Source: Halichondria panicea | Lineage: Eukaryota; Porifera; Demospongiae; Suberitida; Halichondriidae | Reading direction: 5' to 3' | NCBI RefSeq assembly: GCF_963675165.1 | Contig: NC_087382.1 | Coordinates: forward strand, 62,001-126,000 | Length of the DNA: 64,000 nucleotides | Translations under genes and position numbers: made by a program | In this document: positions 1 through 14,971 of the stretch, piece by piece | Numbering within the stretch: position 1 is the first letter of the stretch | How the letters are laid out: every line of letters begins with the position of its first letter | The notes under the pieces: model-generated | What the model was told of the DNA's origin: nothing | What the model saw: only the letters and a program-made list of their open reading frames with translations | Databases searched by the model: none

Positions 1-100
1 TCTTTTTATTTGATGGTACTCTTTTTATTTGAGGGTACTCTTTTTATTTGAGGGTATATACTCTTTTTATTTGAGGGTACTTTTTTTAGTTCAGTACTCT
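1..100. repeat. Short tandem repeat, ~19-bp unit
   Basis: Four to five imperfect head-to-tail copies of a unit reading tactctttttatttgaggg. Reverse-complement versions of the same motif (agagtaccccc) recur at about 190-241, so the array may be the left arm of a small foldback element. No coding potential is seen. Confidence 0.8.
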
Positions 101-257
101 TCAGGTCATTATAATATGGAAGAGTAGGTACCTTCAAAAGAATTATTTGTGTACCTAAACTGATAAGAGTATCCCCAAGTGATAAAAAGTGTACCCCTGA
201 ATGTTTATTTTCTATACCAGTTTACAAAAAGAGTACCCCCTAGATACAAGTTATAGT

Positions 258-487
258 TACCGTATAGCGCGAAATTTTCGAGGGGCTTAATTTTCGTGGA
301 TTTCGTGGGTTAGCAATCCTACACGAAAATTAAGTCCACGAAAATCGTTCTTTACCTGCTATAACGTGCAAGATCTAAAGGCGTGGCTTCCGGTAAGCAG
401 TCATTCCGCGAACATTGTGCAACGAAATGGCTTTTAGAGGCCAATCCACGAAATATAAGTGCCTCGAAAATTTCGCGCTATACGGTA
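258..487. mobile_element. MITE with TACCGTATAGCGCG termini
   Basis: A 230-bp element bounded by near-perfect ~26-bp inverted termini (taccgtatagcgcgaaa... at the left, its reverse complement ending at 487). A second, diverged copy lies in inverted orientation at 52428-52661. There is no coding capacity. A TA target is possible at the ends but ambiguous. Confidence 0.8.
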
Positions 488-598
488 TAACACGGGCACA
501 AGGGATGTATGGAATATATTGCACTGAAGCACGAGGGCGCCAGCCCCGAGGGCTGAGTGCAATATATTCCATGCAGCCCGAGTGCACGTGTTATAACT
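487..598. repeat. Palindromic foldback next to the MITE
   Basis: An imperfect inverted repeat: ggaatatattgcact at about 511 pairs with agtgcaatatattcc at about 561, and the outer ends ataacacg/cgtgttat also pair. The short open frames over it are products of the palindrome. Confidence 0.6.
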
Positions 599-1349
599 AG
601 TTTATATCCCGAGGGCATAGCAACATAACACTGTCCTAGTAACACAATATAAACTGCACAAAAAAAGACAGAGACAACTCTAGACACAGCTCCATCTCTT
701 CTCTCTTCTAGACGCCAGTATATCTGCAGCCTATAAGATTGGCAACCGACGAATGGCTTGACACAAAATTGTTGGAGTTGTTCCAACGCTGAAATCTGCA
801 AAAGAGCCCCACCCCACTTCTGGTGCTGCAAAACAGCCCCGCCCCACCTACTGCTGCATAGAAACAGCCCCACCCCACTACTCAGTGCAGTGAATACATG
901 TTGGTGCTGGTCTAGTCTACGCTCGGCCTCATAACCAAGCCAAGAAAGCTCCCTTCTACACTGCTGCAAAACAGCTCATGCCCCCAGTAAAAAGAGCCAC
1001 TTCTAGTGCTACGGTGAAGCAGAATTGACATGCATCACGAGGTCGAGGACTAGGTCGATCTAGGAACACAGAATCTTCCACAAAATGAATCTTGGACAAT
1101 TTTAAAACCTGCATGGTTGCAAGAAGAAACTCCAGCAGTGCTGAACATTCATTCCTGCATGCATGGCTGGACATACTTTGATACTTGTTATTTCTCATGC
1201 GTATTAATTTAATTTTAATTAATTTAAATGCCAGAGGGGCGTTTTGTGGTCAGTGCAATATGACTTTTCAGCAGTGCAATATGACTTTTCAGCAGTGCAA
1301 TATGCTTCATATTGCACTTGGCAACAACATAGCAACGGGATATAAATAC
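599..1349. mobile_element. Interspersed element with tatatcccg / cgggatata ends
   Basis: The ends are inverted: tttatatcccg...catagcaac at 600-622 and caacatagcaacgggatata at about 1327-1346. The right ~500 bp is repeated in reverse orientation at 23949-24443. The interior has GC-rich repeats of the type aaacagccccaccccac. No transposase was seen, so it looks non-autonomous. Confidence 0.65.
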
Positions 1350-1435
1350 ATATAATTATACTCTAATTTTGGCACTAATATTGCGCCATACTTTTTGACC
1401 CTGAAAATTTGTATGACTTTCATACCACATATATA

Positions 1436-1823
1436 GAGTAATCACCCAATTCACGGACATACTACTATACTATTCCGGACGCTCGTAGCAAACAAACGGA
1501 TTATCATATCACCTCGGATTTGGTATCACCGTGTAGCCCTACCATAGGTAGATTAATCCTCCAAGAATCAGCTTCTGAAAGTAAGAAGTCTACAAGCTAC
1601 TGCAACAAATACACGCGTCAAAAGTCGGTCAAAACCACCAATTTGCAGACAGCGCTTTTTTTTCTAGCGAACGTACTTCAAGGAGCTTGCAAACTTGTGC
1701 AGGTAGTAGTACTACCCTAGTGCTAGCTACGTCTGACAAAACTAGAATCACTCTCTAAAGACTCCAGCTGCAGCAAGTCAGCAAACCCATCTTGTAACCT
1801 AATCTGAGGTCAGACACGCCTAC
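1436..1823. repeat. Dispersed ~390-bp repeat, copy 1
   Basis: This stretch, starting near agagtaatcacccaattc, is present again with few differences at 18256-18645 in the same orientation. Copies differ by small indels. Its ends do not show clear inverted repeats. It lies just beyond the 3' end of the Ulp1/PHD gene; the second copy lies next to the other phase-1 exon array, which may or may not be coincidence. Confidence 0.75.
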
Positions 1824-2023
1824 TAATTATTACTATAATAACAAAACTGTGTTCTGTAGCAAAAAACATTAACAAAAATGATAAAATATAAATTCTAACT
1901 ACAGTGCATGGGCATGTGTGTATGTACGTGTGTCGGTTAGTTCAACAGTCTCAGAAAATTGTGTTCTGTAGCAAAAAACATGACCAAATTAAATTCTAAC
2001 TACAGTGGGCATGTGTGTGTCGG

Positions 2024-6116
<4,093 letters not shown>

Positions 6117-6620
6117 GCTCGCTTTTCCTCCAAAGAATTAACTTCACCCAAAACCTAGCCTCGAATTCCAGCCTCTTTCAGTCTTTGCAAAAATATGAAG
6201 TTGGGAGGGCGTGGCCAGACTACTATATGAGCCCCCCCTTGCAAAAAATCTTCCTACACCACTGATGTATATGTGCAAGTATTTTATTTATGTGGTACAT
6301 GTCAGTCTATACAGCTAATTGGTATAGCCTTGTTCATATGCATGTTCTACCCTTACTGTTCATAGCCTCCATACTGATGTCAGGAGCGTAGCCAGGATTT
6401 TTTGGAAGAGGGGCAAAACACACACACTATCACCGCGCAGCGCCAAAATTTTGACCGGAAGCCACGCCTCTTAATTATGACGGCACAATTGACTTCTTAG
6501 AAGACATGTGACTACTTGGAAAGAGTGATTAACAAGTAATTGACAATATTCATTATCAGTATCAGAGGAGGCGACACACTAGCTCTGTTTAAACAAGAAA
6601 AAACACAAACAAGTGTAGAG
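6117..6620. other. Intergenic, bidirectional promoter candidate region
   Basis: About 500 bp between the minus-strand Ulp1/PHD gene start and the plus-strand TRAF gene start. It holds repeat-like scraps (gcgtagccaggatttt at about 6384). From about 6498 it matches the region upstream of the TRAF pseudogene at about 21210, so the duplicated unit includes the 5' flank. No confident TATA box was seen. Confidence 0.5.
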
Positions 6621-7943
6621 ATGGCAGCACCTAACCAGAAAAGGACAATAGGATTCGATTGTGAGTTTGTGAAGCCACCACCTTCGGAATACGTCCAGTC
6701 ACTGTGTCCAGTTTGTCTCCAGATTATTCGAGAGCCCCACCAGGTCACATGTTGTGGAAAGAAGTTTTGCCAAGCTTGTATTGAACACGTCAAAGCAACT
6801 AAAAATGTGTGCCCAACTTGCAAAACAATAGAGTTTTCGAATTTCCCCGACATAGGTGTAAAACAATTACTCTACGATTTGAAGGTTCGCTGTAGCAACA
6901 AGAGAGACGGGTGTGAGTGGACGGGGAAACTGAGAAAGCTTGATGAGCACCTCAATACAGATCCACGACCAGAAAAACAACTCAATGGATGTCAGTTTGT
7001 CGAGATCGATTGCATCTATAATTGCAGGAACCATCAGCAGCGAAGGTACATCCTATCCCACCAAGATAAAAATTGCCCCAGACGACCAATCAGTTGTGAG
7101 CATTGCCATGACTACAAATCTACCTATGATGATGTCACCAACAACCACTGGCCTGTGTGTGGATTCTTCCCTGTCCCCTGCCCTAACCAGTGCGGTTCAA
7201 CTATCCAACGTCAGAATATAGACAGCCATGTTGCCGATGAGTGCCCCCTGACCACCATCAACTGTGACTTCCACCACGTAGGCTGTGCTGTGGAACGCCA
7301 TCGAAAAGACATGCCAGAACATCTGAGAGAGAATCCACTCACACACGTCTCTCTATTGGCCACCAGTCATGCCAAGCAACAATCTGAGATTACACAACAA
7401 AGAGAAGAAATCACCAGTTTGAAAGCTGATGTTAAAACTGATCTGGAGCGAATGCAACAACTGCTCACGACAGCACCACCTCCCATCGTGAACTCTATAC
7501 CTCTTGGTCCCCCTGTCCTTACAATGACTGAATTTCAACGGCACAAAAAAACTAACAACCGCTGGTTCTCCCTTCCAGTCTACACCTACCATCAAGGATA
7601 CAAGATCTGTCTCAGAGTGAACGCTAACGGCTTCGCCAAAGGCAAAGGAACACACGTCTCAGTGTGGGTGCACTTCATGAGAGGAGAGTTTGATGATTCT
7701 CTGAAATGGCCGTTTCGTGGTGTGATTTCATTTCAATTACTGGACCAGGTCAATAGCGACCATAAAACAGGCACAAACATCTATGACGATAAAACATCTA
7801 ACAAGAACTGTACCAGAGTGACAGAGGGAGAGAGATCAGAAGGGCGAGGAAAAGCAACGTTCATTGCTCACACTGAACTGGAGCCCAAATATTTACGAAA
7901 CGACACCCTTCTCTTCCAAATACACAAAGTAGAACTGAAGTAG
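6621..7943 (+). CDS. TRAF-like E3 ligase (RING, TRAF zinc fingers, MATH)
   Basis: Intronless, 440 residues from the ATG at 6621. An upstream in-frame ATG exists at 6540, but in the paralogue at 21329 a TGA lies just upstream of the equivalent of 6621, and the GAGATGG context is good, so 6621 is preferred. Domains: RING about residues 29-67 (C29, C32, C45, C50, C53, C64, C67), Cys/His-rich TRAF-type zinc fingers about 91-230, a short coiled coil about 250-285, and a MATH domain about 305-440 with GYKICLRV and MRGEFDDSLKWPF. TRAF proteins trimerise by coiled coil/MATH, bind receptor tails and, when the RING is active, build ubiquitin chains in immune and stress signalling. The RING has Lys47 where the zinc-binding His is expected, next to an extra Cys44, so ligase activity is uncertain. 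The protein probably acts in the cytoplasm. Confidence 0.92.
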   Translation: MAAPNQKRTIGFDCEFVKPPPSEYVQSLCPVCLQIIREPHQVTCCGKKFCQACIEHVKATKNVCPTCKTIEFSNFPDIGVKQLLYDLKVRCSNKRDGCEWTGKLRKLDEHLNTDPRPEKQLNGCQFVEIDCIYNCRNHQQRRYILSHQDKNCPRRPISCEHCHDYKSTYDDVTNNHWPVCGFFPVPCPNQCGSTIQRQNIDSHVADECPLTTINCDFHHVGCAVERHRKDMPEHLRENPLTHVSLLATSHAKQQSEITQQREEITSLKADVKTDLERMQQLLTTAPPPIVNSIPLGPPVLTMTEFQRHKKTNNRWFSLPVYTYHQGYKICLRVNANGFAKGKGTHVSVWVHFMRGEFDDSLKWPFRGVISFQLLDQVNSDHKTGTNIYDDKTSNKNCTRVTEGERSEGRGKATFIAHTELEPKYLRNDTLLFQIHKVELK

Positions 7944-8202
7944 TTGCTTTAAGAGTGCATGATAACTACACAGACAATTATAACTGCAATAGTATACTAT
8001 AGTGTAGACTGCTACGTGCATGTGATGTACATTGAAAATTGGTTAGCACTAAGTTTTGTATCTAACACAAGAAAAGGGTAGAGAGGATGGTAATGTTAGA
8101 GGGTGGGGCAATAGGTAAGGATGACAATCTCTATCATTGTACTATGGTTGCACCAAAGATCAAAGGCTTCAGTTGTAGTTTATACTACTTATACAACCTG
8201 TC
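7944..8202. other. 3' flank of TRAF gene, duplicated at 22666
   Basis: Sequence after the stop is shared with the paralogue up to about 8135. In this copy the text reads aagaaaagggtagagagg without interruption; the paralogue has a 337-bp element inserted at this point, so this is the empty site for 22855-23191. Confidence 0.7.
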
Positions 8203-8270
8203 TGACCACAGCCATGGTATATGGCAGTTATACCCTAGTGTATAACTGCCATATACCATGGCTGTGGTCA
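8203..8270. repeat. Perfect 30-bp hairpin
   Basis: Arms 8203-8232 and 8241-8270 are exact reverse complements (starting tgaccacagccatggtat) around an 8-nt loop, ccctagtg. It could be a tiny MITE or a transcript-level structure; neither can be decided here. Confidence 0.9.
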
Positions 8271-8971
8271 AACTACATGTACAGCTAGAACTGAATACAG
8301 TATCCCACCTTTGCAACAAAATTGACACACTGTTTCAATTAAAACAATGACACACTACTCAATTCAATCAATATTAGCAATATTAGAGTTAGAGAGAATT
8401 CAATACAAAACAGACTACTAATGATTTTAGTCAACATAAAAAGAGCCAAGTTCGAGTGATGAATAGTTCCAAAAAGGAGGCAAATTTCGAAGAACTTCGT
8501 GATCGTGAATCGAACGATACTGGTTTGTTTGTGTTGCTTTTTTTCAACTTTCAACATTGGTTGTCACAACCTGCTTATTACATTGCTGCATGGGACCAGG
8601 AGCAGTAAGAAGGGTCCAGACTGCCAAGTGTTTCTCAGACTAAAGAGACTGCACTGCACTGGGCCAGTACAGTAGGCTTGTGGAATGATATTTTGGGGTA
8701 CATTTGCACTCTTTGTAGACAAGTAGCACCAGTGTACTTTCTTGAAGTGCCTTCTATAAAGATGCAGAAACACAGCCTTCACAATTGCTTGCTTGAATCA
8801 TAGACGCTTGCTTGAATCAGCCATCGCTTTTTAAAAAAAATAGCAAATTCATTGCATAGCTATAGCAACAGTGACGTCAAACAGTAGTTATAAGCATATT
8901 CATTGAAGAAGCATGACAGGAAGTAGCTAAACATAGTAGTACAGTTCTAAACATAGTACAAGCCAGAACTA
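8271..8971. other. Intergenic, no gene seen
   Basis: AT-rich sequence without splice-supported open frames or recognisable domains. No repeat shared with the rest of the window was noticed. Confidence 0.5.
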
Positions 8972-9089
8972 TGGCCTCGAGTGGTATATTTGCTTTACAC
9001 GCTCGAGTAATCAGATAAACCAACTCGGCTGCGCCTCGTGGTTTATCAGATTACTCTCGCGTGTAAATCAAATATACCACTCGAGGCCA
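8972..9089. mobile_element. Foldback element, tggcctcgagtggtatattt ends
   Basis: A 118-bp palindrome: left arm 8972-9030, right arm to 9089, with the same terminal ~45 bp in inverse orientation and a short GC-rich centre (ctcggctgcgcctcg). It is non-coding and typical of a small MITE. Confidence 0.7.
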
Positions 9090-9136
9090 TTGTTTAACTA
9101 TAACCATAGATTACTCTTCAATCTATGCTATAACTT

Positions 9137-9224
9137 AGCACGGTAGTGCTAATAGTAGGGTTGGGTCGAAAACAGCAAAAAGGCCCCCTCTGGATCTCAC
9201 CCAAGAAGCAAGACAAAGTTATTT
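9137..9224. repeat. Dispersed ~85-bp repeat, copy 1
   Basis: The segment beginning tagtgctaatagtagggt and running through gggtcgaaaacagcaaaaag recurs at 57183-57265 with small changes. The same orientation is seen in both. No coding sense was recognised. Confidence 0.7.
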
Positions 9225-10140
9225 TGAGTTATATATCTGTTGCCCATATCATTTGTGACATTTGTGTGAAATATGAACTGAATTGAACATTGTATGAAAA
9301 AGTTATAAAAACAGCAAAACTAAAAAAACAACCACTTTTTGTTCATCTTCTCCTCACGTTCTTCCGCGAGATAATCTAGAGAACTGTAGCTCTACAGCAC
9401 AAACTAGACACATATTAGTGTCCTCTGTCGCCTTGGGTACGTCCAGAACTAATCGCTTTCCCTCGAAGTTAAATTTGCTAGGGTGTAAGCTATGGCTTCT
9501 TTATTAGGTGCAGAGGTCAGTTCGCCATTGTTTTCCTACTGAGCATGCTCAGACATAGCAGACAGCATGGCCACACCCCTCTTATCTTAGCAACCCTTGA
9601 GCAGTTGAGGTCTATAGCAACAGTAGTGTTTTGCACTGTCGATTCTTACCGCTCCAGTTAATGCTCGCAAAGTGAAGCTGCATTCTGAGCCCGTGCTCTG
9701 AGTTAGCTTGTGATAATAAATTATTGCATGCATAAGACCAAAAAACTTCATGAAAATTATCATAACAGACACAAACTGCAACAGTGCAAATAAAAATTCA
9801 GTACAGTTAGCTAGATCTAGATCTAGCTCTTTTTTATCATAGTAAAGCTGGGTGAATTGCCACCTACTGAAGATATTTGATCTAGCTAGCACCATAGATA
9901 AATGGTACCTGTGAAGAAAAAAGTGTAGATACAAACAAGTGTAAAAAAACATTTGTGAAAAAAATTATGGTGAGAAGTAGGGTAGCATGTTGGATGAGCT
10001 GCTCAAAAGGATGTGAACAAGATGAGTAACCCTAAAATGAACGACCATTAGAATAGACACAAAACGTAATTACTTAAAATATTGTATGTGGTTTCCCAGG
10101 ACTATTTATAAAATAACGCATGCATGCAGTGAAAAAATTT
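9225..10140. other. Intergenic, no gene seen
   Basis: No supported exon. At about 9930-9990 there is a diverged version of the arm sequence of the 10141-10686 foldback (acaaacaagtgtaaaaaaac). Confidence 0.45.
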
Positions 10141-10686
10141 TACAAACAAGTGCAAAAAACATTTTGTGAAAAAATGGGGAAGAGTAGGGTTGGAAGAGCA
10201 TGTGCACTGAAGTAACAAAACGTTCGAAAACAAGATTGTGGGTTGGTATAGTCTTGCATGCTCCAACTAATTGAGGGTGGGGCACGATCTTTAACAGTTG
10301 GGTCCAGCACTACTTCGAGTTTTGGGTAGGCAGGGCTCATCTGTAGAGTCTCAAATTTAATATTAATTTTACACCTATAGTGTTTCGGTGCTGTAACAGA
10401 AAGAAACGTTAATTTGAAAAAGCCTCATTCAAAGCGTCATTATGTAGAAACACATACAAGTTGATGGTCAAATAGGTGATCGAGCGTCTCAAATAAAGAA
10501 AGAGGTGTAACGAGAAGTAGTGCTGGACCCAACTGTTAAAGATCGTGCCCCACCCTCAACTAGTTGGAGCATGCAAGACTATACCAACCCACAATCTTGT
10601 TTTCGAACTTTTTGTTACTTCAGTGCACATGCTCTTCCAACCCTACTCTTCCCCATTTTTTCACAAAATGTTTTTGCACTTGTATA
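10141..10686. mobile_element. Foldback element with ~175-bp inverted arms
   Basis: Left arm 10141-10316 and right arm about 10508-10686 are near-perfect reverse complements (one contains aaacaagattgtgggttgg, the other ccaacccacaatcttgttt). The 190-bp centre is unrelated AT-rich sequence. Open frames in the arms mirror each other and are not genes. Confidence 0.8.
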
Positions 10687-11175
10687 ATTATGACTGTACT
10701 AGCCGGTTGTTTCTCCATGTAACCAATCCTAGATTATATCATCTATATACCTTCCTAATGACGTCATAGTAGCTGGTAGGTTGTATAATAGCAGCATTTA
10801 ATATATAGTAGTATAGTAGTAGCACTGGTAGCGCTGGTAGTACTGGTAGCAGTAGTAGAGTAAAGGATGGAAATTCAAGCTACATGAAAATCCGGTCGAT
10901 TTAGCACGACGGCTAGCAAAAACAGAAAGAGCTATGCAGAAACTAACTTGACACATAAAGAGAAACATACCTTGTAATCGATCTGGTGCGGTATCAGCTT
11001 CACAGCTTTCTTTATAATGAGGTAATGAGCATGCAAAATAAACGTGCGGATAATTGCATTTTCGGAGAATGCTATGCAATTTCGAGTTGAGCTACTTAGA
11101 GCATCAATTAGCTAAATCTGAGTTTGCCATCAGCTTTTTCATGTCCACTTTACTCTGGATTAACCTTTAGCTGAG

Positions 11176-11680
11176 CAGAAACAGCTGCACTGGTGCACAA
11201 AACTTGCTGAGAAGTATTCGCACAAAACTACTAGGTCAGCATTAATACCTACAAGTCAATTATCGAGGGCTAGCCGCACCTTGCTGTTGCTATGGTATTA
11301 ATGCTGACCTAGTACTTTTTGTGTGAATACAGAAACAGCTGCACTGCTGCACAAAACTTGCTGAGAAGTATTCGCACAAAACTACTAGGTCAGCATTAAT
11401 ACCTACAAGTCAATTATCGAGGGCTAGCCGCACCTTGCTGTTGCTATGGTATTAATGCTGACCTAGTACTTTTTGTGTGAATACAGAAACAGCTGCACTG
11501 CTGCACAAAACTTGCTGAGAAGTATTCGCACAAAACTACTAGGTCAGCATTAATACCTACAAGTCAATTATCGAGGGCTAGCCGCACCTTGCTGTTGCTA
11601 TGGTATTAATGCTGACCTAGTACTTTTTGTGTGAATACAGAAACAGCTGCACTGCTGCACAAAACTTGCTGAGAAGTATT
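11176..11680. repeat. 154-bp tandem repeat, three copies plus a partial
   Basis: Unit starts at 11176, 11330, 11484 and 11638, exactly 154 bp apart. Each unit begins cagaaacagctgcactg and itself contains an inverted repeat (actaggtcagcattaatacc pairs with ggtattaatgctgacctagt), so the array is a row of hairpins at the centre of the outer foldback. Confidence 0.9.
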
Positions 11681-12327
11681 ACTTCTCAGCAAGTTTTGTG
11701 CAGCAGTGCAGCTGTTTCTGCTCAGCTAAAGGTTAATCCAGAGTAAAGTGGACATGAAAAAGCTGATGGCAAACTCAGATTTAGCTAATTGATGCTCTAA
11801 GTAGCTCAACTCGAAATTGCATAGCATTCTCCGAAAATGCAATTATCCGCACATTTATTTTGCATGCTCATTACCTCATTATAAAGAAAGCTGCGAAGTA
11901 GCCTCGATCCCAGGCGGAGTTTTCGCTTTTATAACAGTTAGGCGAACAACTGGGCCTGGTACTAGTTATCTGCGCATGCGTCAAATTTCATTGTATATTT
12001 GTGGTCGGCAAAAATATTTAATAAATCAATAATAGAAATTTGTACACAGAAAATGCACAGAGTGAGTACACAAAAGATGCACATAGGGAGCTGCTTCACA
12101 AAGGCCTGGGGAGTTGCCAGTTGCGCTGCAGCACAATTACAGTGACCCAGGGCAACTCAGGATGATTGAATGCCTTCAAATTACGTTTCAAAAAGATTTA
12201 GCAGGCTGCTGGACTTCTCTGATTCTAGGCCCCAACTCGTAACTCAGTTAAATTTTGCTTGAGAAAACGTAGATTCTCTTGATGTCTCTGAGCTACCCAG
12301 CAACACTCGAATGAGCAGGTCATACTC

Positions 12328-13142
12328 TAGCCTCGACCCCAGGCCGATCAGTCTCCAATTGAACGCTAGGTCGCCTACTATAGGCCTGGTATTGATTGTA
12401 TTTGGGCGTGATCTGGGCGTGGTTTTTTAATACATAAAAACAAATTGACTTGTGGTACAACAAAAAATGAATCCTCCAACAGTGGTCTTCAACAACAGCC
12501 TCTGGGGCAGTATACAGCAGGAAATACTTCCCAGAAGACACTTCTTTGGCAGTGGCAATCAAATCTTTGTCGATTCCTTTATTGCTACTGAGGATGGCAG
12601 CAGAAACACCTCTATTGTTTAGACTCCTGATCTGGTCAATCATGAGTCTCATGATGAGAGATACAAGGGGAGAGACAATTAACAAGAACAACACTTTTGT
12701 CAACAGGAGGAGCCTTGGTCCTACCTAGCTTGTAGTCCATTAAAAAGGGTAGCAACTGATATAGCAGAGAGACTTGCCATACCCCGTTGGGAACCAGATA
12801 AACACGTCCCTTCCCTCAAACAGGAGCTTGAGAGCCTGGGCCTGTTCTGCCATGAGATCGAGAGTGAGGCCATCTTGCTTCAAACAAGACAACGCGTTGC
12901 ATGCCATAGCTAGCTAGCTAGCTATAAATTGAGAACATGACACGGAGCTAAATTACTGTAACTTTTACGGGAGTAAAATGCCTCTACGTACACCTTTAGT
13001 ATTACAGAAAAAAAGCAGGAAACAAAATGTAAAGAATCTCTGCTTTTGTTTCCTGTTCCTGCCACGCCCAGATACAATCAATACCAGGCCGTATTTTTCA
13101 ACTTCGTTCTATTAAAAAAAAATCGGCCTGGGACCGAGGCTA
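12328..13142. mobile_element. TAGCCTCG-family element #2, carrying a helicase fragment
   Basis: The termini are TAGCCTCGACCCCAGGCC and its inverse, flanked on both sides by gtcatactc (12319-12327 and 13143-13151), a perfect 9-bp target duplication. Subterminal inverted segments (caggcctggtattgattg / caatcaataccaggcc) continue the pairing. The interior is a fragment of a RecQ-type helicase gene, not a transposase. Confidence 0.85.
12440..12912 (-). pseudogene. RecQ-type helicase N-terminal fragment
   Basis: Reading minus from about 12909, one frame encodes a RecQ-like start leading into the Walker A motif FPTGYGKS (about 12770-12793). Shifted frames continue with helicase motif Ia (IVSPLVSL, about 12650-12680) and the RecQ-typical LLYTAPEAV (about 12495-12520). 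At least two frame changes and a small insertion lie between them, and the DEAH box and second RecA domain are absent. RecQ helicases unwind DNA 3'-5' in repair; this piece cannot. It ends inside the element's terminal sequence, so it appears to have been captured and then decayed. Confidence 0.75.
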
Positions 13143-13416
13143 GTCATACTCCAGTCCTGTGAGTATAGGACAATATTAAAAGAAACCAAAGACGGTTAAA
13201 CCCTTACCTCAAACTGTCCAGTCTCGTCCGTTAGTATAGCCAAGAGGAGCACTGTTGGGATAGCTGGATATTAGCCATTGCTCCTGTACAGAGAAGTAGA
13301 CATTTTAAATACGTGTAAATCTATACATATTAAATTTCTCGTATTAAACAGGTTAGTGTCATTGTCGACGAGCTGATAATCGCAGCACCAAGTTCTCTAG
13401 CTCACACTCTTCACTT

Positions 13417-14971
13417 GGGATCAGTAACGGTGTTCGCCTCCAACTTTTAATTGCTTCCGGAAGCGGGGGCGTAGCTTCATTGCATACTCCACTAACCGTA
13501 GTAGCTAAATGATCTTTGACCTTGGTGCGTTACTGCCGGGATATTCGCTCACACATGGCATTCTAAGTACATCTATCCATCCATCCACTATCAGTATGTC
13601 TATTTTGAGCATGTCAACAGTGGTGGGAGGTGGGACAGGGGGTATTATCAGTTATCTTAGGGGTAAAGGACTGCTTGCAACTACCTGCGACTGTACAAGG
13701 TAGGTATCTTATATTATAATAAGGGATATCCATAATAAGCATAATTAGGAAAAATAGGTGTGATCAAAATAATAAACAAAAATAGGTGTGCTATTCCAAT
13801 GATCGAATGGCGAAGGTCTTCAGCAGGCTCGGATGGCGTCTGTTGGTCCTTCCCACAATGTAAGACCACCAGGAGCATCAGACACCTCAGTTTCTTCTCT
13901 AAGAGTAGGATTACTCTCCAACAGTGGTTGGTAGCCATTTTGTGGTGGTCCAGAGAATACCCTGTGACAGACATGGCAATGGAGGCTGAGGTGAGACCAT
14001 CCACGAGGTGTGATATATACCAATGGCTCAGAGAGGTATGCTCAGCAAAGCTGATCGCAACTGTTATCCGTCTTGGAGGAGCTGGTGTTATTGTTCAGAT
14101 CGATGAAAGTCTGTTCCGACACAAACCTAAGGTAAAATTGTGCTCACAATAATATTGTAAACACTTAAACACAATAGGGTGGACGGGGTAGGCGACCCAG
14201 GAGTGACTTGTGGGTGTTTGGGTTGGCTGACACGTCAACAACCCCTGCCACTGGCTTTGTCCAGTTAGTGGCAGATAGAAGAGCAGTCACACTCTTGCCT
14301 ATAATACAGGCACATGTTACCAGGCACAGTGATACATTCCGACTGTTGGGCCGCTTACAATAATGTAGCATCGTTGCCAAATGTTGGATCCCATGGCACC
14401 GTCAACCACAGTATTGAGTTTGTGAACAGCGTCACAGGGGTACACACACAAAACATTGAGAGCTATTGGAATAGAATTAAGATCAAGCTGAAGAGGATGC
14501 GGGGGGTGACAGAACAACAGTTGCCATCATACCTTGACGAGTTCATGTGGAGAGAGCGACTGTCAACCCCTCAATCGAAACAAGCTGCCTTTACCCAAGT
14601 AATGGCTGACATCGCCACACAGTATCCAGTCTAAGCCAAAATCATCTATCTGTCCATCCATCAATCATGATTGTATTATTCACTCGATTAATTAACTCTT
14701 CATTGTTTTCATCCATCCAGGAACATCAGTATCATATCACTTTCCCTTGTTTTCACATCCAGAAACATCACACACAGTATCATCCCAGTTTTGGATCAGT
14801 TTATCCATCCAGTATCATCTGTTTTCTTCAGCCAGTATCATTAATTTTTTTCTACAAATAAGGGCAGGTCAAAGGTCACTTAGCTACTACGGTTAGTAGA
14901 GTATGCAATGAAGCTACGCCCCCGCTTTCGGAAGCAATTAAAAGTTGGAGGCGAACACCGTTACTGATCCC
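13417..14971. mobile_element. Merlin DNA transposon
   Basis: About 1.55 kb with ~110-bp terminal inverted repeats (gggatcagtaacggtgttcg at the left; inverse at 14971). The arms share gaagcgggggcgtagcttca-type sequence. It encodes a Merlin/IS1595-like transposase on + (next entry). A target duplication is not obvious. It lies inside TAGCCTCG element #1. Copies of tccatcc-type short repeats lie at both inner flanks. Confidence 0.85.
13509..14634 (+). pseudogene. Merlin transposase, two introns, one frameshift
   Basis: Exons 13509-13699, 13786-14131 and 14178-14634. Junctions ACAAG|GTAGG...ATAG|GTGTGC and CCTAAG|GTAAAA...ACAATAG|GGTGG keep the frame, with introns of 86 and 46 nt. The IS1595/ISXO2-type DDE residues are seen: Asp in QIDESLF, Asp in IHSDCWAAY, Glu in NIESYWNR. 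Conserved YLRGKGLL and YPVTD motifs lie before them. In exon 3 the frame changes by +1 near 14314 (four bases where the family has six), so the protein is broken. The enzyme would cut and paste its own element. The start codon is uncertain; 13509 is simply the first ATG in frame. Confidence 0.82.

Noticed and set aside
375-969. Short open frames of 60-160 codons on both strands
   Set aside because: They fall within MITE and palindrome sequence and lack splice support or homology.
10140-10769. Open frames on both strands with similar translations
   Set aside because: They lie in the two arms of a foldback element and mirror each other.
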